Shown: in pieces, positions 27,716-36,467 of the stretch
Numbering within the stretch: position 1 is the first letter of the stretch
Layout of the letters: each line of letters begins with the position of its first letter
Source: JABDEZ01 sp965276955
Lineage (GTDB): Bacteria; Bacteroidota; Bacteroidia; Chitinophagales; Chitinophagaceae
Length of the DNA stretch: 64,000 nt
Reading direction: 5' to 3'
Assembly (NCBI GenBank): GCA_965276955.1
Contig: CBDIBP010000031.1
Span: forward strand, 1-64,000
Notes under the pieces: generated by a model
Seen by the model: the letters and a program-made list of their open reading frames with translations, nothing else
The model's database searches: none
Told to the model about the DNA's origin: nothing
Translations under genes and position numbers: made by a program

Positions 27716-30001
27716 TTAAGCAGTTGCAGCGGCTTTCTTGTCTGCAAACTCCTGGCGTATCACGTTAAGTGCACCACCTGCTTTAAACCATTCTATTTGT
27801 TGTTCGTTGTAAGTATGGTTAACTACTATGTTGTCTGTAGTGCCATCTTTGTGATGCAATACCATGGTCAGCGGTGTACCTTCTGTAAAGGTAGTCAGGC
27901 CTACTATGTCTATCACGTCATCTTCCTGTACTTTCTCGTAGTCGGCTTTGTCGTTGAAGGTCAATGCCAGCATACCTTGTTTTTTCAGGTTGGTCTCGTG
28001 TATGCGTGCAAAGCTCTTCACTATGATAGCGCGTACACCCAGGTGGCGCGGCTCCATAGCTGCGTGCTCGCGGCTGCTGCCTTCGCCATAGTTCTCGTCG
28101 CCTACCACTACGCTGCCAATGTGTGCTGCTTTGTATACACGCTGTACCGCAGGTACTTCGCCGTATACGCCTGTAAGCTGGTTCTTCACCGTGTTGGTCT
28201 CCATATTGAAGGCATTGATAGCGCCTATCAGCATGTTGTTGCTTATATTGTCCAGGTGTCCACGGTATTTCAGCCATGGGCCCGCCATAGATATATGGTC
28301 GGTAGTACACTTGCCGAATGCTTTTATCAGCAGTTTCATGCCGGTAAGGTCGGTACCTTCCCATGCAGCAAATGGCTGCAACAGCAACAGACGATCGCTG
28401 TGCGGGTGCACCACAACCTGCACTTTTGATGAATCGATAGCTGGTGCTATATAGCCAGAATCTTTCACTGCAAAACCTAATGGCGGCAGTTCAAAACCTT
28501 TGGGCTCATCCAGCATCACCTCTTCGCCCTTGTTATTGATCAGTTTATCTTTTAATGGATTAAAAGATAATTTGCCTGATATAGCGAATGCGGTAACTAT
28601 TTCAGGAGAGGCAACGAACGCATGCGTGGAAGAGAAACCATCGTTACGCTTTGCAAAATTCCTGTTAAATGAAGTAACTATCGTGTTCTTGCGGGTAGGA
28701 TCATCCATGTGGCGTGCCCATTGGCCTATGCAAGGTCCGCAAGCGTTAGCCAGCACTATACCGCCCAGCTTGTCAAAAGTTTCCAGCATGCCGTCCCTGT
28801 CTATGGTATAACGTACCATTTCAGAACCCGGGGTGATGGTGTATTCACTTTTAGCAGTAAGGCCTTTTGCCATAGCATCTTTAGCTATAAAGGCAGCGCG
28901 GCTGATATCTTCGTAAGATGAATTGGTACAAGAGCCTATCAGGGCTACTTCTACAGCTTCAGGCCATCCATGCTCTTTAAGCGCAGCAGCCATCTCGCTG
29001 ATAGGAGTAGCCAGGTCTGGCGTGAATGGGCCATTTACATATGGTTCCAGGTCGTCCAGGTTTATTTCTATCAGCTGGTCGTAGTACATTTCAGGGTTGG
29101 CATATACTTCAGCATCGGGGCGCAAATGCTCTTTTACGGCGTCAGCCAATGTAGCTATCTCGGCCCTGTTGGTAGCGTGGAAGTATTCACTCATTTTGGC
29201 ATCGTAACCGAATACAGAGCATGTAGCACCTATCTCAGCACCCATGTTGCATATAGTACCTTTACCTGTGCAGCTCAGACTATCAGCGCCTTCGCCAAAA
29301 TATTCTACAATAGCGCCGGTACCACCTTTCACGGTAAGTATACCTGCTACTTTCAATATTATGTCTTTTGCAGATGTCCAGCCGTTCATCTTGCCTATCA
29401 GTTTCACACCTATCAGCTTTGGCATCTTCAGCTCCCATGCCAGGCCTGCCATTACATCTACGGCATCGGCACCGCCTACGCCTATTGCCAGCATACCCAG
29501 TCCACCTGCATTTGGTGTATGGCTATCGGTACCTATCATCATACCACCGGGGAATGCATAGTTCTCCAATACCACCTGGTGAATGATACCTGCACCTGGC
29601 TTCCAGAAACCTATACCGTATTTGTTGGATATAGAACCCAGGAAATCGTACACTTCTTTATTTACATCATTAGCTGTGGCCAGGTCTTCTACGGCACCGG
29701 TCTTAGCTTGTATCAGGTGATCGCAATGCACGGTACTTGGTACTGCAACTTTCTCCCTTCCGCATGTCATGAACTGCAGCAACGCCATCTGCGCTGTTGC
29801 ATCCTGCATAGCTACACGGTCTGGTGCAAAGTTTACATAGTCCTTGCCTCTCTGGAACGGGCGGCTTGTGGGCTCGAATGAATGCGAATAAAGTATTTTT
29901 TCAGCCAGTGTAAGGGGGCGTCCCAGCAGTTTACGAGCGTTGCCTACTTTTTCGGGCAATGCAGCATAAACTTTTTGAATGAGGTCAAGATCAAATGCCA
30001 T
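27716..30001 (-). CDS. acn: Aconitate hydratase (mitochondrial-type)
   Basis: 761 residues, the size of mitochondrial-type aconitases. The 4Fe-4S ligands lie in IGSCTNSSYED and NACGPCIGQW. TDSHTPNAGGLG and GEGSSREHAAMEPR are substrate-binding motifs of domains 1-3 and the swivel domain 4. It isomerises citrate to isocitrate in the TCA cycle. It has its own promoter and terminator, so it is a single-gene unit. Confidence 0.95.
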   Translation of the reverse strand: MAFDLDLIQKVYAALPEKVGNARKLLGRPLTLAEKILYSHSFEPTSRPFQRGKDYVNFAPDRVAMQDATAQMALLQFMTCGREKVAVPSTVHCDHLIQAKTGAVEDLATANDVNKEVYDFLGSISNKYGIGFWKPGAGIIHQVVLENYAFPGGMMIGTDSHTPNAGGLGMLAIGVGGADAVDVMAGLAWELKMPKLIGVKLIGKMNGWTSAKDIILKVAGILTVKGGTGAIVEYFGEGADSLSCTGKGTICNMGAEIGATCSVFGYDAKMSEYFHATNRAEIATLADAVKEHLRPDAEVYANPEMYYDQLIEINLDDLEPYVNGPFTPDLATPISEMAAALKEHGWPEAVEVALIGSCTNSSYEDISRAAFIAKDAMAKGLTAKSEYTITPGSEMVRYTIDRDGMLETFDKLGGIVLANACGPCIGQWARHMDDPTRKNTIVTSFNRNFAKRNDGFSSTHAFVASPEIVTAFAISGKLSFNPLKDKLINNKGEEVMLDEPKGFELPPLGFAVKDSGYIAPAIDSSKVQVVVHPHSDRLLLLQPFAAWEGTDLTGMKLLIKAFGKCTTDHISMAGPWLKYRGHLDNISNNMLIGAINAFNMETNTVKNQLTGVYGEVPAVQRVYKAAHIGSVVVGDENYGEGSSREHAAMEPRHLGVRAIIVKSFARIHETNLKKQGMLALTFNDKADYEKVQEDDVIDIVGLTTFTEGTPLTMVLHHKDGTTDNIVVNHTYNEQQIEWFKAGGALNVIRQEFADKKAAATA

Positions 30002-30038
30002 TGTAAACGAAAGATTAGAATTAATTATAAAAGCAGTG

Positions 30039-30068
30039 CAAAATTAAGTCTAATTGGTCAAAAATCAA
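30039..30068 (-). promoter_or_regulatory. Promoter of aconitase
   Basis: On the minus strand, TTG (30068-30066), 19 bp, then TAATTTTG (30046-30039): an exact Bacteroidota consensus at the preferred spacing. The leader is about 30 nt. Confidence 0.65.
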
Positions 30069-30145
30069 TGACCAATACCATTTACATAGAATGCGGTACC
30101 CTATAAATATTGCTAAATTGATGTTATTTTTATAGAATATAATAC

Positions 30146-31003
30146 ATGATAGAGGTAAAAACACTTGAGGGTATTGGCATTGATAGCCTGTATGACCCCT
30201 TCTGCGAGGCATTTAGCGACTATGAGCGCAAACCAGAGCGCAGGAGGTTTGAGTATATGTTGCAAAGGCGGGGCTATACATCGCACCTTTCGTTTGGCGC
30301 ATTTGATAAAGACCGACTGGTGAGCTTTATACTTAACGGCACAGGTATGTATAACAACAAGCTTACCGTTTATGATACCGGAACGGGCACTATTCCTCAA
30401 TATCGCGGGCAACAACTGACCACACAAATATTTAACACGTCTATTCCATACTTAAAGCTGGCGAATATGCAGCAATACCTACTTGAAGTATTGCAACAGA
30501 ACGAACCTGCATTGAAAGTGTATCGCAGCCTTGGGTTCATGGCCAAAAGAGCACTTAATTATTACATCACTGCCGTGGATAAGGTACAGATACCCGTAAC
30601 GAAGTTCCCGCAACATATCTCGTTAAAGAGAACCGACCTGTATACCATAAAACAATTGAGTACGGTGATGGAATTTGCTCCCTCATGGCAAAATGCACAC
30701 GACGCCGTTAGCAGGGCTGCAGACAGCGTGATAATAATAGGCGCCTTTGAAGAAGAAAAAATAATAGGCTACGGCATACTTGCCCCAGCATCTGGCGATG
30801 TTCCGCAGCTGCTGGTAGACGACAACCACAGGAGGCAGCATATTGGCAGCGCCATCCTCCGCGAATTATTGAATAACAATAAAAGCGGTGTAGTGGAATT
30901 TATTAATACAGATACCGCTTGCAAGAGTATGACCGCTTTTTTGCAACATTGCAATATAGAACAAAGCGGGGCACAGTATGAAATGACCCTGGAGCTGCTT
31001 TAG
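30146..31003 (+). CDS. GNAT-family N-acetyltransferase
   Basis: 285 residues with two GNAT-like halves. The first has TIPQYRGQQLTTQIF and NEPALKVYRSLGF, the acetyl-CoA loop and the typical C-terminal strand. The second has PQLLVDDNHRRQHIGSAIL. Tandem GNAT proteins of this size are common in Bacteroidota. The acceptor substrate is unknown. Confidence 0.8.
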   Translation: MIEVKTLEGIGIDSLYDPFCEAFSDYERKPERRRFEYMLQRRGYTSHLSFGAFDKDRLVSFILNGTGMYNNKLTVYDTGTGTIPQYRGQQLTTQIFNTSIPYLKLANMQQYLLEVLQQNEPALKVYRSLGFMAKRALNYYITAVDKVQIPVTKFPQHISLKRTDLYTIKQLSTVMEFAPSWQNAHDAVSRAADSVIIIGAFEEEKIIGYGILAPASGDVPQLLVDDNHRRQHIGSAILRELLNNNKSGVVEFINTDTACKSMTAFLQHCNIEQSGAQYEMTLELL

Positions 31004-31142
31004 CCCCATAAATATTGCGAAATACCTTTGGCATAATTATTGGCATTGTAATTATAAGGTTGGTTAACGAGCCCTACGCTTTACACCCAACAACATTCAT
31101 CTATTTAAAAGATCACCTTGCATTTTTTTTAAAAAAGACATT

Positions 31143-32474
31143 ATGAAAAACACACGAATAGTATTACTGCTTGCTCTCGTTATGTTATTTATGCGCCCGA
31201 CAGCCCAGGCACAACTAAGTATTGGTATATCTGTAAATTTTGCACCACCACCACTGCCTGTATATGTGCAGCCGGAATGCCCCTATGATGGCTACCTATG
31301 GCAGCCCGGCTACTGGGCGTATGACGCTAACTATGGCGACTACTATTGGGTGCCAGGCGTATGGGTAGCGCCACCAAACCCAGGCCTTTACTGGACACCT
31401 TGTTATTGGGGATACGAAGGTGGACGCTATGGCTATCACCAAGGATATTGGGGTCCTCATGTAGGATACTATGGAGGCATTAATTATGGTTGTGGTTACG
31501 GCGGAGAAGGCTATTATGGTGGCGAATGGAGTGGTGGTCATTTCCGGTACAACACCGCCGTTGTGAATGTGAACAGGACCGTAATACATAATACCTATGT
31601 GAACAGAACAGTTATAGTTAATAATGGCAACCGCTACAGTTACAACGGCCCGGGGGGCGCTAATAGAAGGCCTGATGCTCAGGAACAGATGGCTATGAGA
31701 GAACGTCATGTACCACCTACGGCCACACAGGTATCGCACCAACAGGTTGCGAGTACTGACAGGAGCCAATTTTCTAAAGTAAATAACGGGCGCCCCATTG
31801 CTGCAGCTATGGACAGGCCAAATGGTCGTGCTTTTACCCCTAAAGGCACTGCAGCACCTGCTACACCACAAGCAAGACAAACCGCAGTAATGAGCGCACC
31901 TGCACATAATGCACAACCTGCTGCCCAACATATGCAACCCGGCGGCCAAACAAATATGCAACACCAGCAAGCTGCGCCGCAGCAACATGCACAGCAACAA
32001 CAGCAAAACATGCAGCAACAACGCGGACAGCAACAACAAGCCCAACAGCAGGCGCAGCAACAAAGAATGCAGCAACAGGGCCCGCAACGTGCGCAACAAC
32101 AACAGAATCAACAGCGCGTACAGCAGCAGGGTCAACAACAAGCACAGCAACAGCGTATGCAGCAACAACAAAACCAACAGCGCGTGCAGCAGCAGGGTCA
32201 ACAACAAGCACAGCAACAGCGTATGCAGCAACAACAAAACCAACAACAAGTACAGCAACAGCGTATGCAGCAACAGCAAAACCAGCAAAGGATGCAGCAA
32301 CAACAAGCACCTCAGCAACATATGCAGCAGGCACCACAACAACAGCAACCGCGTATGCAACCGCAGCAAGCGCCTCAACAACGTATGCAGCAGGCACCTC
32401 CACAACAACATATGCAACAAGCCCCACAACAACATGAAGGCGGTGGTGAAGAACGTGGTGGTGGTCACCGATAA
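31143..32474 (+). CDS. Secreted YXWGXW-motif protein with long Gln-rich repeat tail
   Basis: 443 residues. A signal peptide (LLLALVMLFMRPTAQAQ) is followed by repeats of the type GYWAYDANYGDYYWVPGVW and YWTPCYWGYEGGRYGYHQGYWG (YXWGXW-type) in residues about 40-130. A central linker follows, then from about residue 260 a tail built of Gln-Gln-x blocks with Met, Arg, Val and Pro. The tail is low-complexity and likely disordered. The protein is probably envelope or surface attached, and the function is unknown. Its antisense frame is an unusually long ORF only because CAA/CAG repeats avoid stops. Confidence 0.75.
   Translation: MKNTRIVLLLALVMLFMRPTAQAQLSIGISVNFAPPPLPVYVQPECPYDGYLWQPGYWAYDANYGDYYWVPGVWVAPPNPGLYWTPCYWGYEGGRYGYHQGYWGPHVGYYGGINYGCGYGGEGYYGGEWSGGHFRYNTAVVNVNRTVIHNTYVNRTVIVNNGNRYSYNGPGGANRRPDAQEQMAMRERHVPPTATQVSHQQVASTDRSQFSKVNNGRPIAAAMDRPNGRAFTPKGTAAPATPQARQTAVMSAPAHNAQPAAQHMQPGGQTNMQHQQAAPQQHAQQQQQNMQQQRGQQQQAQQQAQQQRMQQQGPQRAQQQQNQQRVQQQGQQQAQQQRMQQQQNQQRVQQQGQQQAQQQRMQQQQNQQQVQQQRMQQQQNQQRMQQQQAPQQHMQQAPQQQQPRMQPQQAPQQRMQQAPPQQHMQQAPQQHEGGGEERGGGHR
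32109..32240. repeat. Tandem 66-bp repeat in the Gln-rich gene
   Basis: Two copies of a 66-bp unit (32109-32174 and 32175-32240) encode 22 residues each and differ at one visible position (GTA/GTG). Shortened relatives follow. This points to recent duplication by slippage or recombination, so the tail length probably varies between strains. Confidence 0.8.
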
Positions 32475-32500
32475 AAGCAATAAATGCCTATAAAGAGAAA

Positions 32501-32530
32501 AAGGCCTGCCGGTATATACTGGCAGGCCTT
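32501..32530. terminator. Bidirectional terminator between convergent genes
   Basis: AAGGCCTGCC and GGCAGGCCTT form a 10-bp GC-rich stem with a 10-nt loop between the Gln-rich gene and the GT2 gene. The minus-strand side is followed by TTTCTCTTT. Confidence 0.65.
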
Positions 32531-32575
32531 AATTATGTGGAAAAATTTGGAGTAATTAATATATTGATATGACTT

Positions 32576-33295
32576 CTATACAGCCCTTTCCCGCGCAAAG
32601 CTTTTCATTTTCCATACACCATACATGGCTTCCTTCAATATATTGCTTGACATTTTTGAAACACCCTCCGTACGATCTTGGAAGGTGATGGGAACTTCTT
32701 TTATCTTGAAGCCCAGTTTCCATGCCCGGTACTTCATTTCTATCTGGAAGGCGTAGCCAATGAACTGAACTTTGTGCAACGGTATAGCACGCAATACTTT
32801 ACTCCTATAGCACACAAACCCAGCAGTAGGGTCTTCTACCGGCATAAAGGTGATGAGCTTGGTATATAAGGCGCCTCCACGGGATATGAACTTACGGTCC
32901 CACGGCCAGTTGACCACTGCACCGCCCTTTGTGTAGCGCGAACCTACAGATACATCGGCGCCATTTGCACAGGCAGCGTACAGCCGCTCCAGATCCTCGG
33001 GGTTGTGAGAAAAATCGGCATCCATCTCAAATATATATTCATACTCGTGCTGCAATGCCCATTTAAAACCATATATATATGCTGTACCCAGCCCTAGCTT
33101 GCCTTTACGCTCTACTATATGTAGTTTGCCTTTGTGTAGTTCCTGTAGTTCTTTTACTATATCTGCCGTACCATCGGGGCTGCCATCATCTACTATAAGT
33201 ATATGATACCCCCCTACCAAAGAAAATACTTTGGTAATAATATTCTTTATGTTTTCCTTTTCGTTGTAGGTTGGTATGATTACAAGCTTATCCAA
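32576..33295 (-). CDS. Polyprenol-phosphate mannosyltransferase-like GT2
   Basis: 239 residues starting at TTG (33295, LDKLVIIPTYNEKENI). A longer frame begins at 33352 but the added residues do not match the family. IPTYNEKENI, IVDDGSPDGT, EMDADFSHNP and SRYTKGG are the GT-A motifs of dolichyl/polyprenyl-phosphate mannose synthases. VQFIGYAFQIEMKYR closes the domain. It has no C-terminal membrane helices, so it is the soluble type. It would supply mannosyl-phospholipid for envelope or protein glycosylation. Confidence 0.82.
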   Translation of the reverse strand: MDKLVIIPTYNEKENIKNIITKVFSLVGGYHILIVDDGSPDGTADIVKELQELHKGKLHIVERKGKLGLGTAYIYGFKWALQHEYEYIFEMDADFSHNPEDLERLYAACANGADVSVGSRYTKGGAVVNWPWDRKFISRGGALYTKLITFMPVEDPTAGFVCYRSKVLRAIPLHKVQFIGYAFQIEMKYRAWKLGFKIKEVPITFQDRTEGVSKMSSNILKEAMYGVWKMKSFARERAV

Positions 33296-33360
33296 TGCCA
33301 GGGTAAAATTAGAAGCGTCAAAACTAAGAAATATTGTAAAGCATTCCCTCACATGGAAAT

Positions 33361-34146
33361 TTAAAGTTTCAGCCCGGCCTTCTGCAATTTCATACGGTTG
33401 AGTATCTCAGATATTTTTTGCTTGGTGTGCAGGGCAAAATCGGCCTGCATCATCCAGTCGTAATACTGCGGCTCTTTGGTAAATACCTCTTCTACCTTCA
33501 CCCCTTTATACTTACCAAAGTTGAATACCGGATGCCCGTCCTTAATAAGTATACGGCGTGCATAGTCCACATACAGATCAGTATTGGTAAAGGTGTGCAG
33601 GCTATGCACATCGTTCACAAGGTCTGTATATTTATCCAGCTGGGCTTCCAGCACTTCAATGGTAGCCAGTATATCAGCTTCTGCATTGTGTGCATTCTCC
33701 ATCTGCTTACCGCAATAAAAGCTATATGCTGCGCTAAGGCTGCGGCTTTCCATTTTAAAAAATATTTGCTGCACATCTATCATATGGCGCTCCGTAAAGT
33801 CTACGTTGATACCGGCACGCAAAAATTCCTCTGCAAGCAGTGGCAGATCGAACTTGGCAGAGTTATAGCCCCCCAGGTCGCAGCCTTTCATCCAGTCATA
33901 AAGGCTGTGTGCCACTTGTTTAAAGGTGGGGCTATCCTTTACGTCTGCATCGGTAATGCCATGTATGGCCGTGGTTGCCGCAGGTATGGGTATACCAGGG
34001 TTCACCCTTCTTATAAATGTATCCCGTGTACCATTGGGCAGCAGCTTCACCAGTGCCATATCTATTATATGGTCGCGGGCGGGGTCGGTACCGGTTGTCT
34101 CCAGGTCAAAGAATACAATGGGTTTTTTCAGGTTCAGCTTGGACAT
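33361..34146 (-). CDS. DnaQ-like 3'-5' exonuclease (DEDDh)
   Basis: 261 residues. FFDLETTGTD (ExoI), YNSAKFDLPLLAEEF (ExoII) and HNAEADILAT (ExoIII with His) give the DEDDh set. The C-terminal HPVFNFGKYKGVKVEEV is the quorum-like tail seen in Bacteroidota exonuclease-domain proteins. It may be a repair nuclease or a Pol III epsilon-like subunit. It is 17 bp downstream of mpl. Confidence 0.85.
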   Translation of the reverse strand: MSKLNLKKPIVFFDLETTGTDPARDHIIDMALVKLLPNGTRDTFIRRVNPGIPIPAATTAIHGITDADVKDSPTFKQVAHSLYDWMKGCDLGGYNSAKFDLPLLAEEFLRAGINVDFTERHMIDVQQIFFKMESRSLSAAYSFYCGKQMENAHNAEADILATIEVLEAQLDKYTDLVNDVHSLHTFTNTDLYVDYARRILIKDGHPVFNFGKYKGVKVEEVFTKEPQYYDWMMQADFALHTKQKISEILNRMKLQKAGLKL

Positions 34147-34163
34147 GGTAGGGTATTAAAATT

Positions 34164-35525
34164 TTATTTTTGCGAACTTACAGTATTCCAGTCAATTCCA
34201 TCGAACGTGCCAGAGCTCATTAGCAGCAGGCATACAGGTTTGGTGGCACTGCACACTATACTCTTTACTTCTTTTTCTAATGTTTCTTTATTATCTATTA
34301 CCAAAAGGTCGTCGCGGCCGAAGAATTTCTTTACAATTTCCTTATTCAGCGGTGGCAATCCTTTTAGCGATAGGGCGTGATGACTGAAGTACACAATGGC
34401 ATCATCGCAGCTATCCATAGCATGTTTATATTCGCTTAAGAATTGCTCATTTAAGCTACTGAAGGTGTGCAGCTCGAAACAGGCAATAAGGCGTTTATCG
34501 GCATAGGCTTCGCGCACTGCATCCAGCGTAGCTTTCAGCTTAGATGGGGCATGAGCAAAATCGCGGTATATCACCAGTCCTTCTTCTTCCTTCAGTTGCT
34601 CCAGCCTACGTGCTGCGCCAGTAAAGGAACGTATAGCATCCATGCATTTTTCGCGGCTCACATGCAGTTGTGTGCACACGCCTATGGCAGCCTCTATATT
34701 CAGCAGGTTATGCTTGCCGAAAACGGATAGATGTACCGGTCCATTCTCTGTATCCAGCACGGCTTTGCCATCTTCGTAGTGGTATGCGGGCGTGTGGTAC
34801 GGTATGGCTTGCAGGTGGAAGGTAGATGTGCCTATCACCTTACGCACTTCCGGGTCTTCCTCATTATAGAGCACTATTTTACCCGCCTCTATACCGCGCA
34901 GGTACTCTTCGAACTGAGCCAGGTAGTTCTCATAAGTAGGAAACACATTAATATGGTCCCACGCAATGCCACTGATAACAGTGATATGGGGATGGTAAAA
35001 AAATATCTTAGGCCGCTTTTCTATAACTGATGCAGGGTATTCATCGCCTTCCAATATTATGAGTGGCGCTTCGCTCAAATGCACACTTTCATCAAAGCCT
35101 GCAACCTTGGCACCTACCAGGTAGTCGAACTTTACGTTGTTGTGGCGTAGGATGTGCATGACCATAGATGTGATGGTGGTCTTGCCGTGGCTGCCTGCTA
35201 TTACTACTCTTCTCTTGTTCCTGCTTATCTCGAAAACATACTCCGGGAAAGAATAGATGGATATGCCCAGGCGCTGCGCTTCCAGCAGTTCAGGGTTGTC
35301 TGCACGGGCATGCATGCCCAGCACTATAGCGTCAATATCCTTGGTTATCTTCTCCGGGAACCAACCCATCTTTTCGGGTAAAATGCCTGCTGCGGCCAGG
35401 TTACTTTTGGCCGGATCATTTATCTCATCATCACTTCCGGTAACTTTATATCCTTTTTTATGTAATGCTAATGTCAGTTGATGCATTATAGCGCCACCCA
35501 CAGCTATAAAGTGTATGTACTTCAT
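34164..35525 (-). CDS. mpl: UDP-MurNAc:L-Ala-gamma-D-Glu-meso-DAP ligase
   Basis: 453 residues of the Mur ligase family. The N-terminal Rossmann part ends in GSDDEINDP, the P-loop is GSHGKTTIT, EGDEYPAS follows, and YRDFAHAPSKLKATLD marks the ligase domain. This order and length match Mpl and not MurC. The enzyme recycles cell-wall tripeptide to UDP-MurNAc. The GIAWDHINVFPTYE segment is typical. Confidence 0.87.
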   Translation of the reverse strand: MKYIHFIAVGGAIMHQLTLALHKKGYKVTGSDDEINDPAKSNLAAAGILPEKMGWFPEKITKDIDAIVLGMHARADNPELLEAQRLGISIYSFPEYVFEISRNKRRVVIAGSHGKTTITSMVMHILRHNNVKFDYLVGAKVAGFDESVHLSEAPLIILEGDEYPASVIEKRPKIFFYHPHITVISGIAWDHINVFPTYENYLAQFEEYLRGIEAGKIVLYNEEDPEVRKVIGTSTFHLQAIPYHTPAYHYEDGKAVLDTENGPVHLSVFGKHNLLNIEAAIGVCTQLHVSREKCMDAIRSFTGAARRLEQLKEEEGLVIYRDFAHAPSKLKATLDAVREAYADKRLIACFELHTFSSLNEQFLSEYKHAMDSCDDAIVYFSHHALSLKGLPPLNKEIVKKFFGRDDLLVIDNKETLEKEVKSIVCSATKPVCLLLMSSGTFDGIDWNTVSSQK

Positions 35526-35596
35526 GAAAAAATATTTATCTTCGTAGTAAAGGTAACATACCTTTAATAACTATTATTTATTAAGAAAAGATCTCT

Positions 35597-35734
35597 ATGC
35601 GTTCATTACCAACCATCCGTGTAACAGTTCAGTTAATAGCCGTGGCAGCTATCATATTTTTATCTTCGTGTGCTACAACTACAAAGAAGTATGGCTGCCC
35701 TAACCACTTGCATATATTTTCCATTTTGCGCTAA
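35597..35734 (+). CDS. Very small lipoprotein
   Basis: 45 residues from ATG 35597 to TAA. It has a hydrophobic signal and a lipobox FLSSC, then ATTTKKYGCPNHLH. Tiny lipoproteins ending in KKYGCP-like sequences occur in Chitinophagaceae. It is followed by a hairpin terminator. It is short, so the call is tentative, but signal, lipobox and terminator agree. Confidence 0.55.
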   Translation: MRSLPTIRVTVQLIAVAAIIFLSSCATTTKKYGCPNHLHIFSILR

Positions 35735-35772
35735 TTGGCGCCCGCCATTCCGCAATAATAATGAGTGGAAAT

Positions 35773-35806
35773 AAAAAAGCAGTATCGTACAGATACCGCT
35801 TTTTTT
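35773..35806. terminator. Bidirectional terminator
   Basis: AAAAAAGC-A-GTATC pairs with GATACC-GCTTTTTT around a short loop, with A/T runs on both sides. It serves the tiny lipoprotein on plus and the porin-like gene on minus. Confidence 0.7.
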
Positions 35807-35829
35807 AAGTGCATTCTATTCTCTTGTAT

Positions 35830-36420
35830 CTACAGGAATACCAGCCCCACGTGCACCTGTAGCATCCTTTGTTTCCATGCATCGCTTGTCTCATTGTTCA
35901 GGTTAGACAAACCTAACACATACCGTGCGCCTACATTGATGCGGAATGGCAAACGCAACTCAAGGCCACCAACGCCAGAGACAGCCCCCGACTTAAAAAT
36001 AGCTTTAGCATCTTTTACGGCAGCGTCAGAGCTTTGCACACTTATTATACCATTATATTGCGGGCCTATCTGCAGCCACAGCAATGGCACTATCTTATAC
36101 TCGAACAATACAGGTATGTTGATGTAGGTAGCCTTAAATTCGCCTTTATTTATTGAATCAGCAATATCGTATTTGGAAAAGCTTACCAAGCCTTCTACCT
36201 GCACTCCTATCTTCTTCTTGTGCAGGCCCATAAATATACCTCCCTGGAAACCAGGCTTGTAGTTGCTGCTCACACCATCGCCGTTCAGTTGTTCATAATT
36301 GAGTCCGGCTTTTATACCCAGATCAAAATGCGGCAGGCTGCTTACTATCGGGATACTTTGGGCACTTGCCATACCTGCTATAGACAGGCACAAAGCAATA
36401 TTTAAGGCTATTTTTTTCAT
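35830..36420 (-). CDS. Outer-membrane beta-barrel (porin-family) protein
   Basis: 196 residues with a signal peptide (IALNIALCLSIAGMASAQ). DLGIKAGLNYEQLNG, GFQGGIFMGLHKKKIGVQVEG and VGARYVLGLSNLN are alternating beta-strands of the small OmpA/PorT-like barrels (outer membrane protein beta-barrel domain). It ends in a hydrophobic-aromatic residue (VGLVFL), as outer-membrane proteins do. Confidence 0.8.
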   Translation of the reverse strand: MKKIALNIALCLSIAGMASAQSIPIVSSLPHFDLGIKAGLNYEQLNGDGVSSNYKPGFQGGIFMGLHKKKIGVQVEGLVSFSKYDIADSINKGEFKATYINIPVLFEYKIVPLLWLQIGPQYNGIISVQSSDAAVKDAKAIFKSGAVSGVGGLELRLPFRINVGARYVLGLSNLNNETSDAWKQRMLQVHVGLVFL

Positions 36421-36467
36421 AATTTATGAATTACACATGTCTAAAGTTAACGCAATAAAAGCAAAAA

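Noticed and set aside
28970..29881. 303-residue plus-strand frame
   Set aside because: It lies wholly opposite aconitase, whose motifs are unambiguous. The translation is Tyr/Cys/His-rich, typical of an antisense shadow.
32109..32420. Possible CRISPR array
   Set aside because: The repeats are in frame, encode Gln-rich peptide and have no unique spacers; no Cas genes are present.
31296..32480. 394-residue minus-strand frame rich in Leu
   Set aside because: It is the antisense of the CAA/CAG repeats of the Gln-rich gene, which simply lack stops. No start or homology signal is seen.
33418..34380. 320-residue plus-strand frame
   Set aside because: It is antisense to the exonuclease and mpl genes and has no recognisable domain.
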